Translations under genes and position numbers: made by a program
Virus record (IMG/VR): IMGVR_UViG_3300017948_000009
Location: 1-23,023 of that record
Source of the DNA: a virus
Length of the DNA stretch: 23,023 bases
Strand: one strand, 5' to 3'
In this document: positions 12,513 through 19,034 of the stretch, one piece after another
Position numbering within the stretch: position 1 is the stretch's first letter
How the letters are laid out: each line of letters begins with the position of its first letter
The notes under the pieces: model-generated
Told to the model about the DNA's origin: nothing
Database searches by the model: none
What the model saw: the letters and a program-made list of their open reading frames with translations, nothing else

Positions 12513-12856
12513 GCGAGCAAGACAGAGATTGTCCGCGCTGCCGCGGCGGCGGTTGTGAATGGTGCCACAACACCGGAAAGCGTCCGGCCACAGCATGCGA
12601 TATCGTCACGGTGACTGTTTCCGGGTTGACCGGTTCGGGTAAAAGCGCAGTCTGCGGCGAGATCGAAATCGCGCTTAAAGCGATTGGCTTGGTAGTGCGA
12701 TGGCCGGACGGTAAGGAGGAAAAGCGCCTTACGCATGCCGATTGGCAAAGCGCGCTCGATCTCTACAGGCCTGAAATCCTGATCCAAGAAGTCAACATCG
12801 CACGCATTCCGCCAGGATATTTCGGTGGCGATACTCTGGGGAGGAGCAAGTCATGA
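12509..12856 (+). CDS. Zinc-finger plus P-loop small protein, 115 aa
   Basis: This 115-residue protein starts in an ATGA overlap with the transposase stop. Residues 8-23 (CPRCRGGGCEWCHNTG) form two CxxC pairs like half of a DnaJ cysteine-rich domain. The rest starts with a beta strand and a Walker A loop GLTGSGKS (39-46), followed by EIEIALKAIGLVVRWPDGKEE and THADWQSALDLYRPEILIQEV. The P-loop part resembles short uncharacterised phage NTPases. No clear Walker B is seen, and at this length a full kinase fold is doubtful. The finger and P-loop together look like a fusion. It ends over the start of the next gene (ATGA). Confidence 0.65.
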   Translation: MSEQDRDCPRCRGGGCEWCHNTGKRPATACDIVTVTVSGLTGSGKSAVCGEIEIALKAIGLVVRWPDGKEEKRLTHADWQSALDLYRPEILIQEVNIARIPPGYFGGDTLGRSKS

Positions 12857-13449
12857 GTGACAATTCAGAGAGACGTTCTGGCCGATCGCCAATTAGCTTG
12901 AAGTCCGGAGAAACGCTTGCGGATGCTCTGGCTAATCGCAACAGTCAACCTAACTCCATGTCAATGCCGTTGTCCGACGTAAACGATCTTGACGCCGTTG
13001 TGCATGCGTTGGGAATAGAGGACAGCGACACCACGCCAGCTGAGGCGGTTGCGGAGTTGAAGGCTGAGATTGAACGGTTGCGCGCCGCGCTTTTCAATGC
13101 GTTATCCGGAAGTGACGACGATCGTGCCATCGCGGATTTTTCCCGTGCAATGGCAACGAAGATGGCCATAAGCCGTGTTAAAGGGCGCAATGGTTGGCAG
13201 ACATGTCCCACAGAGGCTCTGTGGGCAATGCTACGCGGCCATGTCGAAAAAGGCGATTCGGTTGATGTCGGAAACTTTGCCATGATGATCTGGAACAACC
13301 TATGTGAGAAGGAATTACCGCCAACTCCTCGGCATGCGTCGGCACCTGATGGACATAGGTGTGTGGATTGCGCAATGGACGGGCATGCGTGCCCTACCTG
13401 TTATGCCGCATGGTGGGGCAAGAAGCATCCGCATCACCGTCAGCTTTGA
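12853..13449 (+). CDS. Ea22-like modular phage protein
   Basis: This 198-residue protein is modular. It has a polar N-terminus and a coiled coil (about residues 62-80, AEAVAELKAEIERLRAALF). A helical domain follows (about 90-150, with KGRNGWQTCPTEALWAMLRGHVEKGDSVDVGNFAMMIWNN), then a C-terminal zinc-binding tail (CVDCAMDGHACPTC). The 'K-G-R-x-G-W ... L-x-x-H-V-x-K-G-D-x-V-D-V-x-N-F-x-M-M' block is a mobile domain found in Ea22-type early proteins of lambdoid and other phages. Function is unknown. It is coupled to the P-loop gene by ATGA. Confidence 0.65.
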   Translation: MSDNSERRSGRSPISLKSGETLADALANRNSQPNSMSMPLSDVNDLDAVVHALGIEDSDTTPAEAVAELKAEIERLRAALFNALSGSDDDRAIADFSRAMATKMAISRVKGRNGWQTCPTEALWAMLRGHVEKGDSVDVGNFAMMIWNNLCEKELPPTPRHASAPDGHRCVDCAMDGHACPTCYAAWWGKKHPHHRQL

Positions 13450-13460
13450 GGACTTCTTAT

Positions 13461-13610
13461 ATGAAAACCGAAATCAACACATCAACGGTGCCACAAGCAC
13501 TCGATGCTATTGCTGATCTTGTTCTCGCCTACCGACCCAAGCCGAAAAGCAACCCTGCGAAGAAACGGAAACGTAGGACTGCTAAAATCGCTCGTGAGCG
13601 CGAGGGTTAG
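13461..13610 (+). CDS. Small basic phage protein, 49 aa
   Basis: This 49-residue protein from ATG 13461 has a short helix (VPQALDAIADLVLAYRPKPKS) and a very basic tail (AKKRKRRTAKIAREREG). Proteins with 'A-L-D-x-I-A-D-x-V-L-A-Y-R-P-K-P-K' and a lysine/arginine tail are frequent in alphaproteobacterial phages. The tail could bind nucleic acid. Its stop overlaps the minus-strand gene 13607-13786 tail to tail. Confidence 0.6.
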   Translation: MKTEINTSTVPQALDAIADLVLAYRPKPKSNPAKKRKRRTAKIAREREG

Positions 13611-13786
13611 GCGTGCTCCAATTTACCGTCCACCGCCAAGAGGCACACACCAGCGAGTCCTGGCTTGCGTGTCTCGACCGTCCAATGCTCACCGTCAGGG
13701 CGGTCCCACTTCACGGCATATCGAGGCTCGCCACCGCTTGCCTGGGACTGCCGCACCGCTTTGTTGGTCGCTTCGAATTTTGTCAT
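13607..13786 (-). CDS. Small minus-strand protein, 59 aa
   Basis: This 59-residue protein reads against its neighbours. An AGGGAT ribosome site lies nine bases before the ATG at 13786. The protein has a helix (MTKFEATNKAVRQSQASGG) and a beta-hairpin part (PRYAVKWDRPDGEHWTVETR). An earlier in-frame ATG at 13843 lies within the promoter's -35 box and is rejected. It has its own sigma70-like promoter, the arrangement of a phage moron gene. Function unknown. Confidence 0.58.
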   Translation of the reverse strand: MTKFEATNKAVRQSQASGGEPRYAVKWDRPDGEHWTVETRKPGLAGVCLLAVDGKLEHA

Positions 13787-13814
13787 GACTGAATATCCCT
13801 TGGTTTCTGGACGA

Positions 13815-13843
13815 AATCTAGCCATAAACCTCACGGGAGTCAA
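13815..13843 (-). promoter_or_regulatory. Sigma70-like promoter for the 59-aa minus-strand gene
   Basis: On the minus strand TTGACT (13843-13838) is 17 bases before TAGATT (13820-13815). A transcript starting near 13808 would give a leader of about 20 bases containing the AGGGAT ribosome site. TATAAT on the + strand at 13847-13852 could be a -10 box for the divergent gene, but it lacks a clear -35. Confidence 0.6.
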
Positions 13844-13868
13844 GTATATAATTCCCTATTTTTGTGGG

Positions 13869-13949
13869 GTGCATCCCTGGAATGATTTTGAGGTTGGTCA
13901 GGAATGGCCGCGAAACCCACAACCACGGAAACCGAGAAAACCATCATGA
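13869..13949 (+). CDS. Possible 26-aa peptide, partial copy of the next gene's N-terminus
   Basis: From GTG 13869 a frame reads 26 codons (HPWNDFEVGQEWP then a Pro/Arg/Lys-rich tail) and stops in an ATGA overlap with the ATG at 13946. The HPWxxFxVGQ word is repeated 110 bases downstream inside the next gene, in another frame. It may be a small gene or the remnant of a duplicated 5' end. Confidence 0.35.
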   Translation: MHPWNDFEVGQEWPRNPQPRKPRKPS

Positions 13950-14392
13950 AAGTTGAAGATACGCTAAAAACGTGCAAGATCCATCCTTGGAGAAGTTTTG
14001 CGGTTGGTCAGCCAGGCTCATGGGCGCCGCCCGCAAGCCTTTGGGCACCAAAAACCGAGAAAGCCAAGATGGAAGCCGAAAACACGCGTTTGCGTGACGC
14101 GTTGAAAACCCGAACGGATGAAAGAGACACGGCTGTGCTGCAGGCTGGTATTGCCCACGAGTGGCTCAAAATCGAAACGCATAAAACAGACGAGGCTGTG
14201 GCGCGCGCTGATGCCGCCGAACAGGAGCGCGATAAAGCGCGTGCCGCGTGCGTCTGGTTTGAACGCAGAATTGTTGCGTTGATGGCTGAACTGGCGCGTC
14301 GTCCCGCGCTTGTTGAGCTGGATAAGAAGTCCGGACACAATCCATTTCGCGAGATACGCGTGGACCGCCGTCTGATGGGTCCGGGCGTGTGA
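13946..14392 (+). CDS. Coiled-coil phage protein, 148 aa
   Basis: This protein of 148 residues begins with KTCKIHPWRSFAVGQPGSW. It continues as a long charged coiled coil (about residues 37-115, including MEAENTRLRDALKTRTDERD and AVARADAAEQERDKARAAC) and ends in a basic segment (FREIRVDRRLMGPGV). The ATG at 13946 is preferred over 13904 because it overlaps the stop of the small upstream frame (ATGA). Such coils occur in Ea22-like or structural accessory proteins. No enzymatic motif is present. Confidence 0.58.
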   Translation: MKVEDTLKTCKIHPWRSFAVGQPGSWAPPASLWAPKTEKAKMEAENTRLRDALKTRTDERDTAVLQAGIAHEWLKIETHKTDEAVARADAAEQERDKARAACVWFERRIVALMAELARRPALVELDKKSGHNPFREIRVDRRLMGPGV

Positions 14393-14536
14393 AACAGAAT
14401 AGCGGGGCTGGCACTATGACGTTGGATCGTCGCGCCCGACGCAATGCCTTACCTCTGTAACCAGGATGCTCCCGCATGGTTTTCTTTGGCTCCTGGGATC
14501 GGCAAACCCTCCCGGCTTAATTTTGCATAGGGTAAG

Positions 14537-14803
14537 GTGAGGCGCGCGACACTCTTTGTCGGAGGTTTCATAGATGGGCAACGACGTGAAATTGATGATG
14601 CATGTTTTTCCTTGATCGTGCTTTGCCCTCTTATTGAGGTTCCTGATCCTCCTGTATATCATCAGATCTATACACGGCGCGCGTTAAATGGCGCCACGAT
14701 CATGGCGTTGGACGGTTTGAATGACGCGGAGGTCGTGGATATGTTGATCGCGGGTTACAGGCGGCCGAATGTTCGTGTCGTGGATGGTAAGGATATGGAA
14801 TGA
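14537..14803 (+). CDS. Hypothetical phage protein, 88 aa
   Basis: This 88-residue protein starts at GTG 14537. The N-terminus ATLFVGGFIDGQRREI is like the 'G-G-x-x-D-G' opening of small beta-rich phage proteins. The middle has PLIEVPDPPVYHQIYTRRALNGATIMALDG, and the C-terminus is a helix (LNDAEVVDMLIAGYRRP). The upstream 144 bases (14393-14536) hold no supported gene. The stop overlaps the next start (ATGATG). Confidence 0.5.
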   Translation: MRRATLFVGGFIDGQRREIDDACFSLIVLCPLIEVPDPPVYHQIYTRRALNGATIMALDGLNDAEVVDMLIAGYRRPNVRVVDGKDME

Positions 14804-15003
14804 TGTTGGAGAGAGATACGCGGGGCGCGACATCCTTACTTCGTCTCCGGGCTGAAATGGTTCGTATCGCGAATGAGGTTGATGGTCTCGCTGATCTGGC
14901 GAGTATCGTGAATGTGCGAACGCATGCTCCAATTCTTGCTGAGAAAATACGCAACGCGGTTATGAGGGCGGAAACCAAGGTTGACCCCTCCATGAACAAT
15001 TGA
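14800..15003 (+). CDS. Hypothetical helical protein, 67 aa
   Basis: This 67-residue, helical protein (TSLLRLRAEMVRIANEVDGLADLASIVNVRTHAPILAEKI) begins in an ATGATG overlap with the previous gene, where either ATG (14800 or 14803) could serve. No family is recognised. The translational coupling and the clean heptad-like helices support a gene. Confidence 0.52.
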   Translation: MMLERDTRGATSLLRLRAEMVRIANEVDGLADLASIVNVRTHAPILAEKIRNAVMRAETKVDPSMNN

Positions 15004-15024
15004 CAAACCACGCCGACATATCGG

Positions 15025-15690
15025 ATGGGTGTCGCACCACCAGAGGCGGCGGCGATGATCAAAATGGAAGACGACGGCCCACCCGATATACAACACGCTC
15101 AGATCGATTGTGACGGGATTATTATTCGCGAGTCAAAGGTTACCCGGGCCGAGTGGCGCGATCCCGATGATCCGCTGGCGCATATCCGCCGATCCGAGAC
15201 GCCGGGCGGACGTGGTGGCGCGAAAACAGTCCATGGTTACAAACGGACCTGGACGATCGATCTGTTGCACAAAACAACGCCAGGGGATGTGACTAAAAAG
15301 CACGTTTGGGCGGCATCCCGCTGGTTAAATGACTATGAATTGAGCATGGGATGCACGCCTGGCGCCAGAATCCGGGAGCGTGTGGACGGAGAAACGGAAT
15401 CCACGCTTGGATCGATGGATATGCGGTTACGCGCGGCCGATCGTTTCAATGAGGCGTCCGATGCGGTGGGCCGATCCGGCGTGATGGTTTTGAAGTTGGT
15501 GATAATCGACAATATGTCTTTGGCGCGGGTCGCGTCTGTTCTTGGCACCAGTTCTCATAAGGCATCCGGCAGGGTGTGCGCGGCGCTCGATCGGCTGGTG
15601 GAGCATTATAACCCGCCACAGGTAAGGGTGGCGCAACCGCCGCCTGATATCGTGCTTGAGCGTATGGGACGGTGGAAAATAGGCACTTGA
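15025..15690 (+). CDS. Candidate late transcription regulator, DUF6456-like HTH protein
   Basis: This 221-residue protein has a polar first half. The second half contains AASRWLNDYELSMG, then MRLRAADRFNEASDAVG, then RSGVMVLKLVIIDNMSLARVASVLGTSSHKASGRVCAALDRLVEHY. The last block reads as a helix-turn-helix in which a conserved 'K-x-x-G/x-R-V-x-x-A-L-D-R-L-x-x-H-Y' helix follows. This resembles DUF6456-type regulators common in alphaproteobacteria and their phages. Its place directly before the terminase genes is where phages keep late-gene activators or antiterminators, so that role is inferred. An ATG at 15055 behind AGAGG is a plausible alternative start. Confidence 0.62.
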   Translation: MGVAPPEAAAMIKMEDDGPPDIQHAQIDCDGIIIRESKVTRAEWRDPDDPLAHIRRSETPGGRGGAKTVHGYKRTWTIDLLHKTTPGDVTKKHVWAASRWLNDYELSMGCTPGARIRERVDGETESTLGSMDMRLRAADRFNEASDAVGRSGVMVLKLVIIDNMSLARVASVLGTSSHKASGRVCAALDRLVEHYNPPQVRVAQPPPDIVLERMGRWKIGT

Positions 15691-15738
15691 CAAACGCGAT
15701 GCGATGTGGTCAGGGTTTTGTCATGATTGGAGATATTG

Positions 15739-15819
15739 CGCGTAATATGAGTGGCAGGGGCTGCTTGCCTCGTAAACAAACAGTCCCCACCCTTTCCCCA
15801 AACTGTCATGCATTACGCG
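15739..15819. repeat. Nested inverted repeats before terminase genes
   Basis: CGCGTAAT (15739-15746) and ATTACGCG (15812-15819) form an 8-bp outer pair. Inside, GGGGCTG and CAGTCCCC can pair with one bulge. The 168-base gap (15691-15858) holds no gene. It may be a structured leader or late promoter region. A weak promoter candidate is TTGTCA (15718-15723) with TAATAT (15743-15748), spacer 19. Confidence 0.4.
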
Positions 15820-15858
15820 TAACTGCCTAATTAGTAGTCATTTGGAAGGTAGTATTTT

Positions 15859-16182
15859 ATGCCTCGTGGTGCGGCGCCAGGAGAGCGGCGCGGCGGCAGG
15901 CAGAAAGGCGCGAAAAACAAAGCAACAATTGATCGCGAAGCTAAGTTGGCTGAAGCACGCGATCGCTTTCTGTCAGGCGTGACGCCAGAAATAATCGCGG
16001 CCATGTCGCCGCTCGATGTCATGCTTCATGCCATGCAGATTGAAGCGCAGACAGGCGAATGGCGAATGGCGGCGGCGATGGCAAAAGAAGCGGCGCCGTA
16101 TCTGCACGCGAAGAAATCTCCTGAAGATGCTGATCGTTCAAGCAATCTGACGGTCATAATAAAGGGCGGCCTGCCCGGTTAA
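15859..16182 (+). CDS. Terminase small subunit-like protein (DUF5681 N-terminus)
   Basis: This 107-residue protein opens with a basic GAAPGERRGGRQKGAKNKAT segment, the hallmark of DUF5681-type phage proteins that precede large terminase genes. A helical part follows (AKLAEARDRFLSG, PLDVMLHAMQIEAQTGEWRMAAAMAKEAAPYLHAKKSP), ending in NLTVIIKGGLPG. The helix with W-R-x-A-A-x-x-A-K-E-A-A-P-Y-x-H and the LTVIIKGG tail fit a small terminase that recognises phage DNA and hands it to the large subunit. Its stop abuts the terminase large ATG at 16183. Confidence 0.8.
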   Translation: MPRGAAPGERRGGRQKGAKNKATIDREAKLAEARDRFLSGVTPEIIAAMSPLDVMLHAMQIEAQTGEWRMAAAMAKEAAPYLHAKKSPEDADRSSNLTVIIKGGLPG

Positions 16183-17517
16183 ATGCCGCTTATCACGTTG
16201 CCGACATTTCACGCCGGACAGGTCGCGGCCTGGAATGTGACATGGCCGGATGGCCGCAGGGCCAAACGTAAGGCAATCAGGTGCGGAAGACGGTGGGGCA
16301 AGACCACATTTGGCTCTGTCATAGCCTGTGATGGCGCGGCGAAGGGCGAGCTGATCGGGTGGTTTGCGCCAGCATATAAGTTCATCGCGGAAGCCTACGC
16401 CGAAATCGCGATGGCTTTGGTGCCTATAAAAAGCGCATCGTCAAAAGTCGATGGCGTGATACGCACCACGACGGGAGGCCGAATCGATTTCTGGTCTCTG
16501 GAAAACGATCTGGCGGGCAGGTCCAGGCATTACAAGAAGATCATCATTGATGAGGCCGCGTTCGCCAAACAGAACGTGATGGATATCTGGCAGCGCAATA
16601 TTGAGCCAACGCTCCTGGATCTGAGTGGCGATGCCTATGTTTTAAGCAACACGAACGGAAACAATCCGGACAATTTTTTCTGGCGGCTCTGTAACGAAAA
16701 AGAGCATGGTTTCCTGGAATACTACGCGCCAACGACTGACAACCCGGATATGCCACGCCGGTTGCCGGGAGAAGACGAATTCGTATATATCGCGCGACGT
16801 GAAGAGACATTCGCGGAACTGATCCGCACCCGGCCGCCTCTTGTCTACGCGCAAGAGTATATGGCTCAGTTTGTCAGTTGGGCTGGCGTGCCGATTTTCG
16901 CCGCTGAAAATCTGTTGGTGGATGGCGCTGGAATTGATTATCCGCCGCACTGTGACGCGGTTTTCGTGGTTATTGACAGCGCCATGAAAGACGGGAAACC
17001 GCACGATGGAACCGGCGCGAGTTATTGGGCGTGGTCTGTGCATAACAGTAAGTTAACGTGCCTTGACTGGGAATATACGCAGGTTCAGGGCGCGTATCTG
17101 ATTGAGTGGATACCGAACGTATTTGAGCGGGCCGAGGAACTGGCGCGTATATGTCACGCGCGAAATGGATCGATCGGCGCGTATATTGAAGACGCATCGA
17201 GTGGGACGATTCTTTTGCAGCAATGCGCCGCGCGTGGTTTTTCCGCCACGGCGCTTCCGGCCGAGTTAACGGCGGCCGGAAAAGATCAGCGGGCGCTTAA
17301 CGCGTCGCCACAGGTTTATCAGGGCAATGTAAAGTTCTCGTGTCACGCGCACGATAAAACGACATCGTTTAAGGGCCAGGAACGCAACCATATGTGGCGG
17401 CAGGTTGTGGATTTTCGGATCGCGGATAAAGAGGCGGCCAGGAGAGCGGATGATCTGCTTGATACGTTCACGTATGCCGTCGCGGTGACGCTGGGGAACG
17501 CGGAGGGGATTGCTTAG
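16183..17517 (+). CDS. terL: Terminase large subunit
   Basis: This 444-residue protein is the packaging motor. The ATPase has a Walker A-like RCGRRWGKTT (residues 33-42) and Walker B KKIIIDEAAF (118-127, Asp123, Glu124). The motif YVLSNTNGNNPDNFFWRL (152-169) fits the coupling motif region. The RNase H-like nuclease has VFVVIDSAMKDG (260-271, Asp265), GAYIEDASSG (332-341) and ADDLLDTFTYAV (422-433), giving the acidic residues for cutting concatemers. Length is normal for the family. It is translated right after the small subunit. The TAG overlaps the end of a minus-strand gene. Confidence 0.92.
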   Translation: MPLITLPTFHAGQVAAWNVTWPDGRRAKRKAIRCGRRWGKTTFGSVIACDGAAKGELIGWFAPAYKFIAEAYAEIAMALVPIKSASSKVDGVIRTTTGGRIDFWSLENDLAGRSRHYKKIIIDEAAFAKQNVMDIWQRNIEPTLLDLSGDAYVLSNTNGNNPDNFFWRLCNEKEHGFLEYYAPTTDNPDMPRRLPGEDEFVYIARREETFAELIRTRPPLVYAQEYMAQFVSWAGVPIFAAENLLVDGAGIDYPPHCDAVFVVIDSAMKDGKPHDGTGASYWAWSVHNSKLTCLDWEYTQVQGAYLIEWIPNVFERAEELARICHARNGSIGAYIEDASSGTILLQQCAARGFSATALPAELTAAGKDQRALNASPQVYQGNVKFSCHAHDKTTSFKGQERNHMWRQVVDFRIADKEAARRADDLLDTFTYAVAVTLGNAEGIA

Positions 17518-17720
17518 GGCGCGTCGTTTGGCGGATTGAAGTTACCGCCCATGGTCCATGTCTCCCCGTGACATCTGATGGTTATTTTATCCACGACGAA
17601 TGATTCTTTGCGCCAGCCGCTTATGTAGAATGATTCTACATCTTTCTGACATTTCAGGCAAAAGGGGAATTTCAGACGTTCGCCGTTTGACAGTATGAGT
17701 TCTTTGCTCAATGCACCCAT
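17514..17720 (-). CDS. Small zinc-binding protein, 68 aa (minus strand)
   Basis: This 68-residue protein reads against the terminase gene and overlaps its stop by four bases. It has a CLKC pair (residues 21-24) and a later CHGE, a possible CCCH zinc site, within beta-rich ERLKFPFCLKC and FYISGWRKESFVVDKITIRC. The ATG at 17720 lies inside the end of the 44-residue membrane gene, suggesting coupling. A longer frame from 17978 (154 residues) is possible, but its start sits in the likely -35 box. No function is known. Confidence 0.55.
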   Translation of the reverse strand: MGALSKELILSNGERLKFPFCLKCQKDVESFYISGWRKESFVVDKITIRCHGETWTMGGNFNPPNDAP

Positions 17721-17842
17721 CCTTGGGTTATCGCGTAGAACCATAAACCTGCTCCGACCATCAGGAGCAGCACCAGTTTCCGAAACCATCGGAACATGAG
17801 CAACGCGGCCAGGAAGGCGCCTGGAACGAAAATGATCCACAT
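17708..17842 (-). CDS. Small membrane protein, 44 aa (minus strand)
   Basis: This 44-residue frame has an AGGA ribosome site ten bases before its ATG. The product is almost all membrane segment. Residues 2-17 (WIIFVPGAFLAALLMF) and 23-38 (LVLLLMVGAGLWFYAI) are split by RWFRK, giving a hairpin with a basic loop. It overlaps the zinc-protein gene by 13 bases. A two-helix peptide of this size beside the packaging genes could be holin-like or a membrane toxin or superinfection factor, but nothing decides between these. Confidence 0.5.
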   Translation of the reverse strand: MWIIFVPGAFLAALLMFRWFRKLVLLLMVGAGLWFYAITQGWVH

Positions 17843-17945
17843 TTGGGCGGTGTCCTAATGTTCTTTCCTGGGTGTCATACCTTATCGCGCTGGTAGTCAT
17901 CTGAAATGCGGATCGGTCCGCGAGGCTTGCTCCCCCAGTATCCGC

Positions 17946-17974
17946 AATACGCGGATTGTTGGGCCAGATGTCAA
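17946..17974 (-). promoter_or_regulatory. Candidate minus-strand promoter with palindrome
   Basis: On the minus strand TTGACA (17974-17969) is 17 bases before CGTATT (17951-17946). The -10 region lies in a TCCGC-aatac-GCGGA palindrome (17941-17955), a possible operator. It would serve the 44- and 68-residue minus-strand genes. The -10 box is weak. Confidence 0.42.
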
Positions 17975-18002
17975 CCATGAATTCTAACTTTGTGAGGCAC
18001 TA

Positions 18003-18563
18003 ATGAGCGAAACACTTCATGAGCCGAACAAGCCTCAGCGGACTGGTCCGTTGGTCTCAGAGGGATCAGCCACCACGACCGTTACCGTGGCACCCGCACC
18101 AGCCACGACATCAACGCCCGCACCGGTTAAGCCAACCGCCGAAGATCGGCTGACCGCGCTCGAAAAGCAGGTATTTGGTGGTCCGCCGCCAGAGCCTAAC
18201 TATCAGATTGTGCTTGGAGAGACCGTCACCATTCCGATCGCGGCCGAGGACGCGCAAGGCAACGTTCAGCCCCTTCCGGCGGATGATACGTTCCAGGCGC
18301 GGACAAACGACGCTACCTCATTGCAGGCCGGCATCGGCGCGGCTGGTGGCGCTCCGGCTCTGATTGTGCGAGGGCTTAAAGTCGCGACGGGCGTTCTGGC
18401 GTTTGTGGAAGATGCCAAAGGTCTACGACAGGCTTCGATGCGGTTTGATGTCGTGGCACCGCCGGTGGTCGCCGCTCCGGCTGCCGTCGTTACGCCCAAT
18501 CCGGCGCCAGTCGCGCTCACGCTTAATATGGCGGCGGCGACGCATGATACGGCCGTTCGATAG
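18003..18563 (+). CDS. Ig-like domain protein (putative structural)
   Basis: This 186-residue protein starts behind GTGAGG. It has a Thr/Ala/Pro-rich disordered N-terminus (to about residue 45) and a short helix (AEDRLTALEKQVFG). A beta-rich block of about 90 residues follows (NYQIVLGETVTIPIAAEDAQ, DTFQARTNDATSLQAGI, APALIVRGLKVATGVLAFVED). The C-terminus is again Pro/Ala-rich. The beta block resembles a bacterial Ig-like domain (T-V-T-I-P, D-x-T-F-x-A, S-M-R-F-D-V-V). Ig-like domains in phages often decorate capsids or tails. It sits between terminase and portal, so a structural or adhesion role is a fair inference. Confidence 0.55.
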   Translation: MSETLHEPNKPQRTGPLVSEGSATTTVTVAPAPATTSTPAPVKPTAEDRLTALEKQVFGGPPPEPNYQIVLGETVTIPIAAEDAQGNVQPLPADDTFQARTNDATSLQAGIGAAGGAPALIVRGLKVATGVLAFVEDAKGLRQASMRFDVVAPPVVAAPAAVVTPNPAPVALTLNMAAATHDTAVR

Positions 18564-18592
18564 ATATCACCGGTCCACCGGAGGCTTTGAAA

Positions 18593-18772
18593 GTGATCGA
18601 GCAAGTCATGCTGTCTACACCCGCGCCAGTTAAGCCGCTCCCAGATGCTCCCGTTACACCCATTCTGGAGCCAGTATGGGGTATCAATCTTAAAGAAAAG
18701 ATTTGTTTTTTGATACAGGCGCGCTCCGAGATGCCGTGGGTATTTTTGCCGTGCGAATTCTCAGAAACATGA
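18593..18772 (+). CDS. Hypothetical protein, 59 aa
   Basis: GGAGG (18580-18584) is eight bases before GTG 18593 and only two before the alternative TTG at 18587, so GTG is chosen. The product is proline-rich at first (STPAPVKPLPDAPVTPILEPVW) and then has NLKEKICFLIQARSEMPWVFLPCEF. The APVKP word also occurs in the preceding gene's N-terminus. Its stop overlaps the next start (ATGATG). No function is recognised. Confidence 0.5.
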   Translation: MIEQVMLSTPAPVKPLPDAPVTPILEPVWGINLKEKICFLIQARSEMPWVFLPCEFSET

Positions 18773-18864
18773 TGTCAACAGCATTGACAGCGTTTACCGC
18801 TATCCTGGGAATTCTCTCTGGGATATTGGTTGCCTGTTTGCTGCTTTTGAGGCTTTTCAGATGA
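18769..18864 (+). CDS. Single-helix membrane peptide, 31 aa
   Basis: Starting in an ATGA overlap (ATG 18769 or 18772), this 31-residue frame is one hydrophobic helix (TAFTAILGILSGILVACLLLL) ending in RLFR. It is coupled to the next gene by ATGA. Tight coupling on both sides supports expression. It could be a membrane-active peptide, but no family is known to me. Confidence 0.45.
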   Translation: MMSTALTAFTAILGILSGILVACLLLLRLFR

Positions 18865-19034
18865 TAAACGAAGCGTCCATACTCTGCGCGGAACTGCGAC
18901 ACACGCTTGGCGTGCATATCCGGCCGCGCGAGATGGAGCGCGCGTTGACGGCTCTCGGCATGACGTTGGCGGGACCAGAAAAGCCACCGGCGACTGAAGC
19001 CGAAATTGAACAGTTGGGCCATAATGCTTTTTGA
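18861..19034 (+). CDS. Small phage protein, 57 aa (paralogue A)
   Basis: This 57-residue frame starts in an ATGA overlap. It has ILCAELRHTLGVHIRPREMERALTALGMTL, then a Pro-rich link and an acidic end. The segment from 'L-x-x-x-L' to 'L-T-A-L-G-M-T-L' is very like the next gene's, so the two are probably a tandem pair. Function unknown. It overlaps the next gene by 11 bases. Confidence 0.55.
   Translation: MINEASILCAELRHTLGVHIRPREMERALTALGMTLAGPEKPPATEAEIEQLGHNAF

Noticed and set aside
11523-12596. 357-codon minus-strand frame opposite the transposase
   Set aside because: It is the antisense shadow of a GC-rich gene. The + strand shows clear IS1595 motifs, while the minus translation is Arg/Pro/His-rich with no domain.
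14416-14460. 14-codon frame (MTLDRRARRNALPL)
   Set aside because: Too short, no ribosome site, no coupling; possibly the remnant of a gene, but nothing supports that.
15000-15028. TTGACA at 15000-15005 as a promoter for the 15025 gene
   Set aside because: No acceptable -10 box at 16-18 bases; the ATG would lie inside the promoter. The TTGACA at 15687 also lacks a -10 partner.
17514-17978. 154-codon minus-strand frame as a single gene
   Set aside because: Its start lies in the likely -35 box and its middle is low in structure. Two shorter frames with ribosome site, membrane helices and cysteine pairs explain the region better. It is not excluded and is noted as the competing reading.
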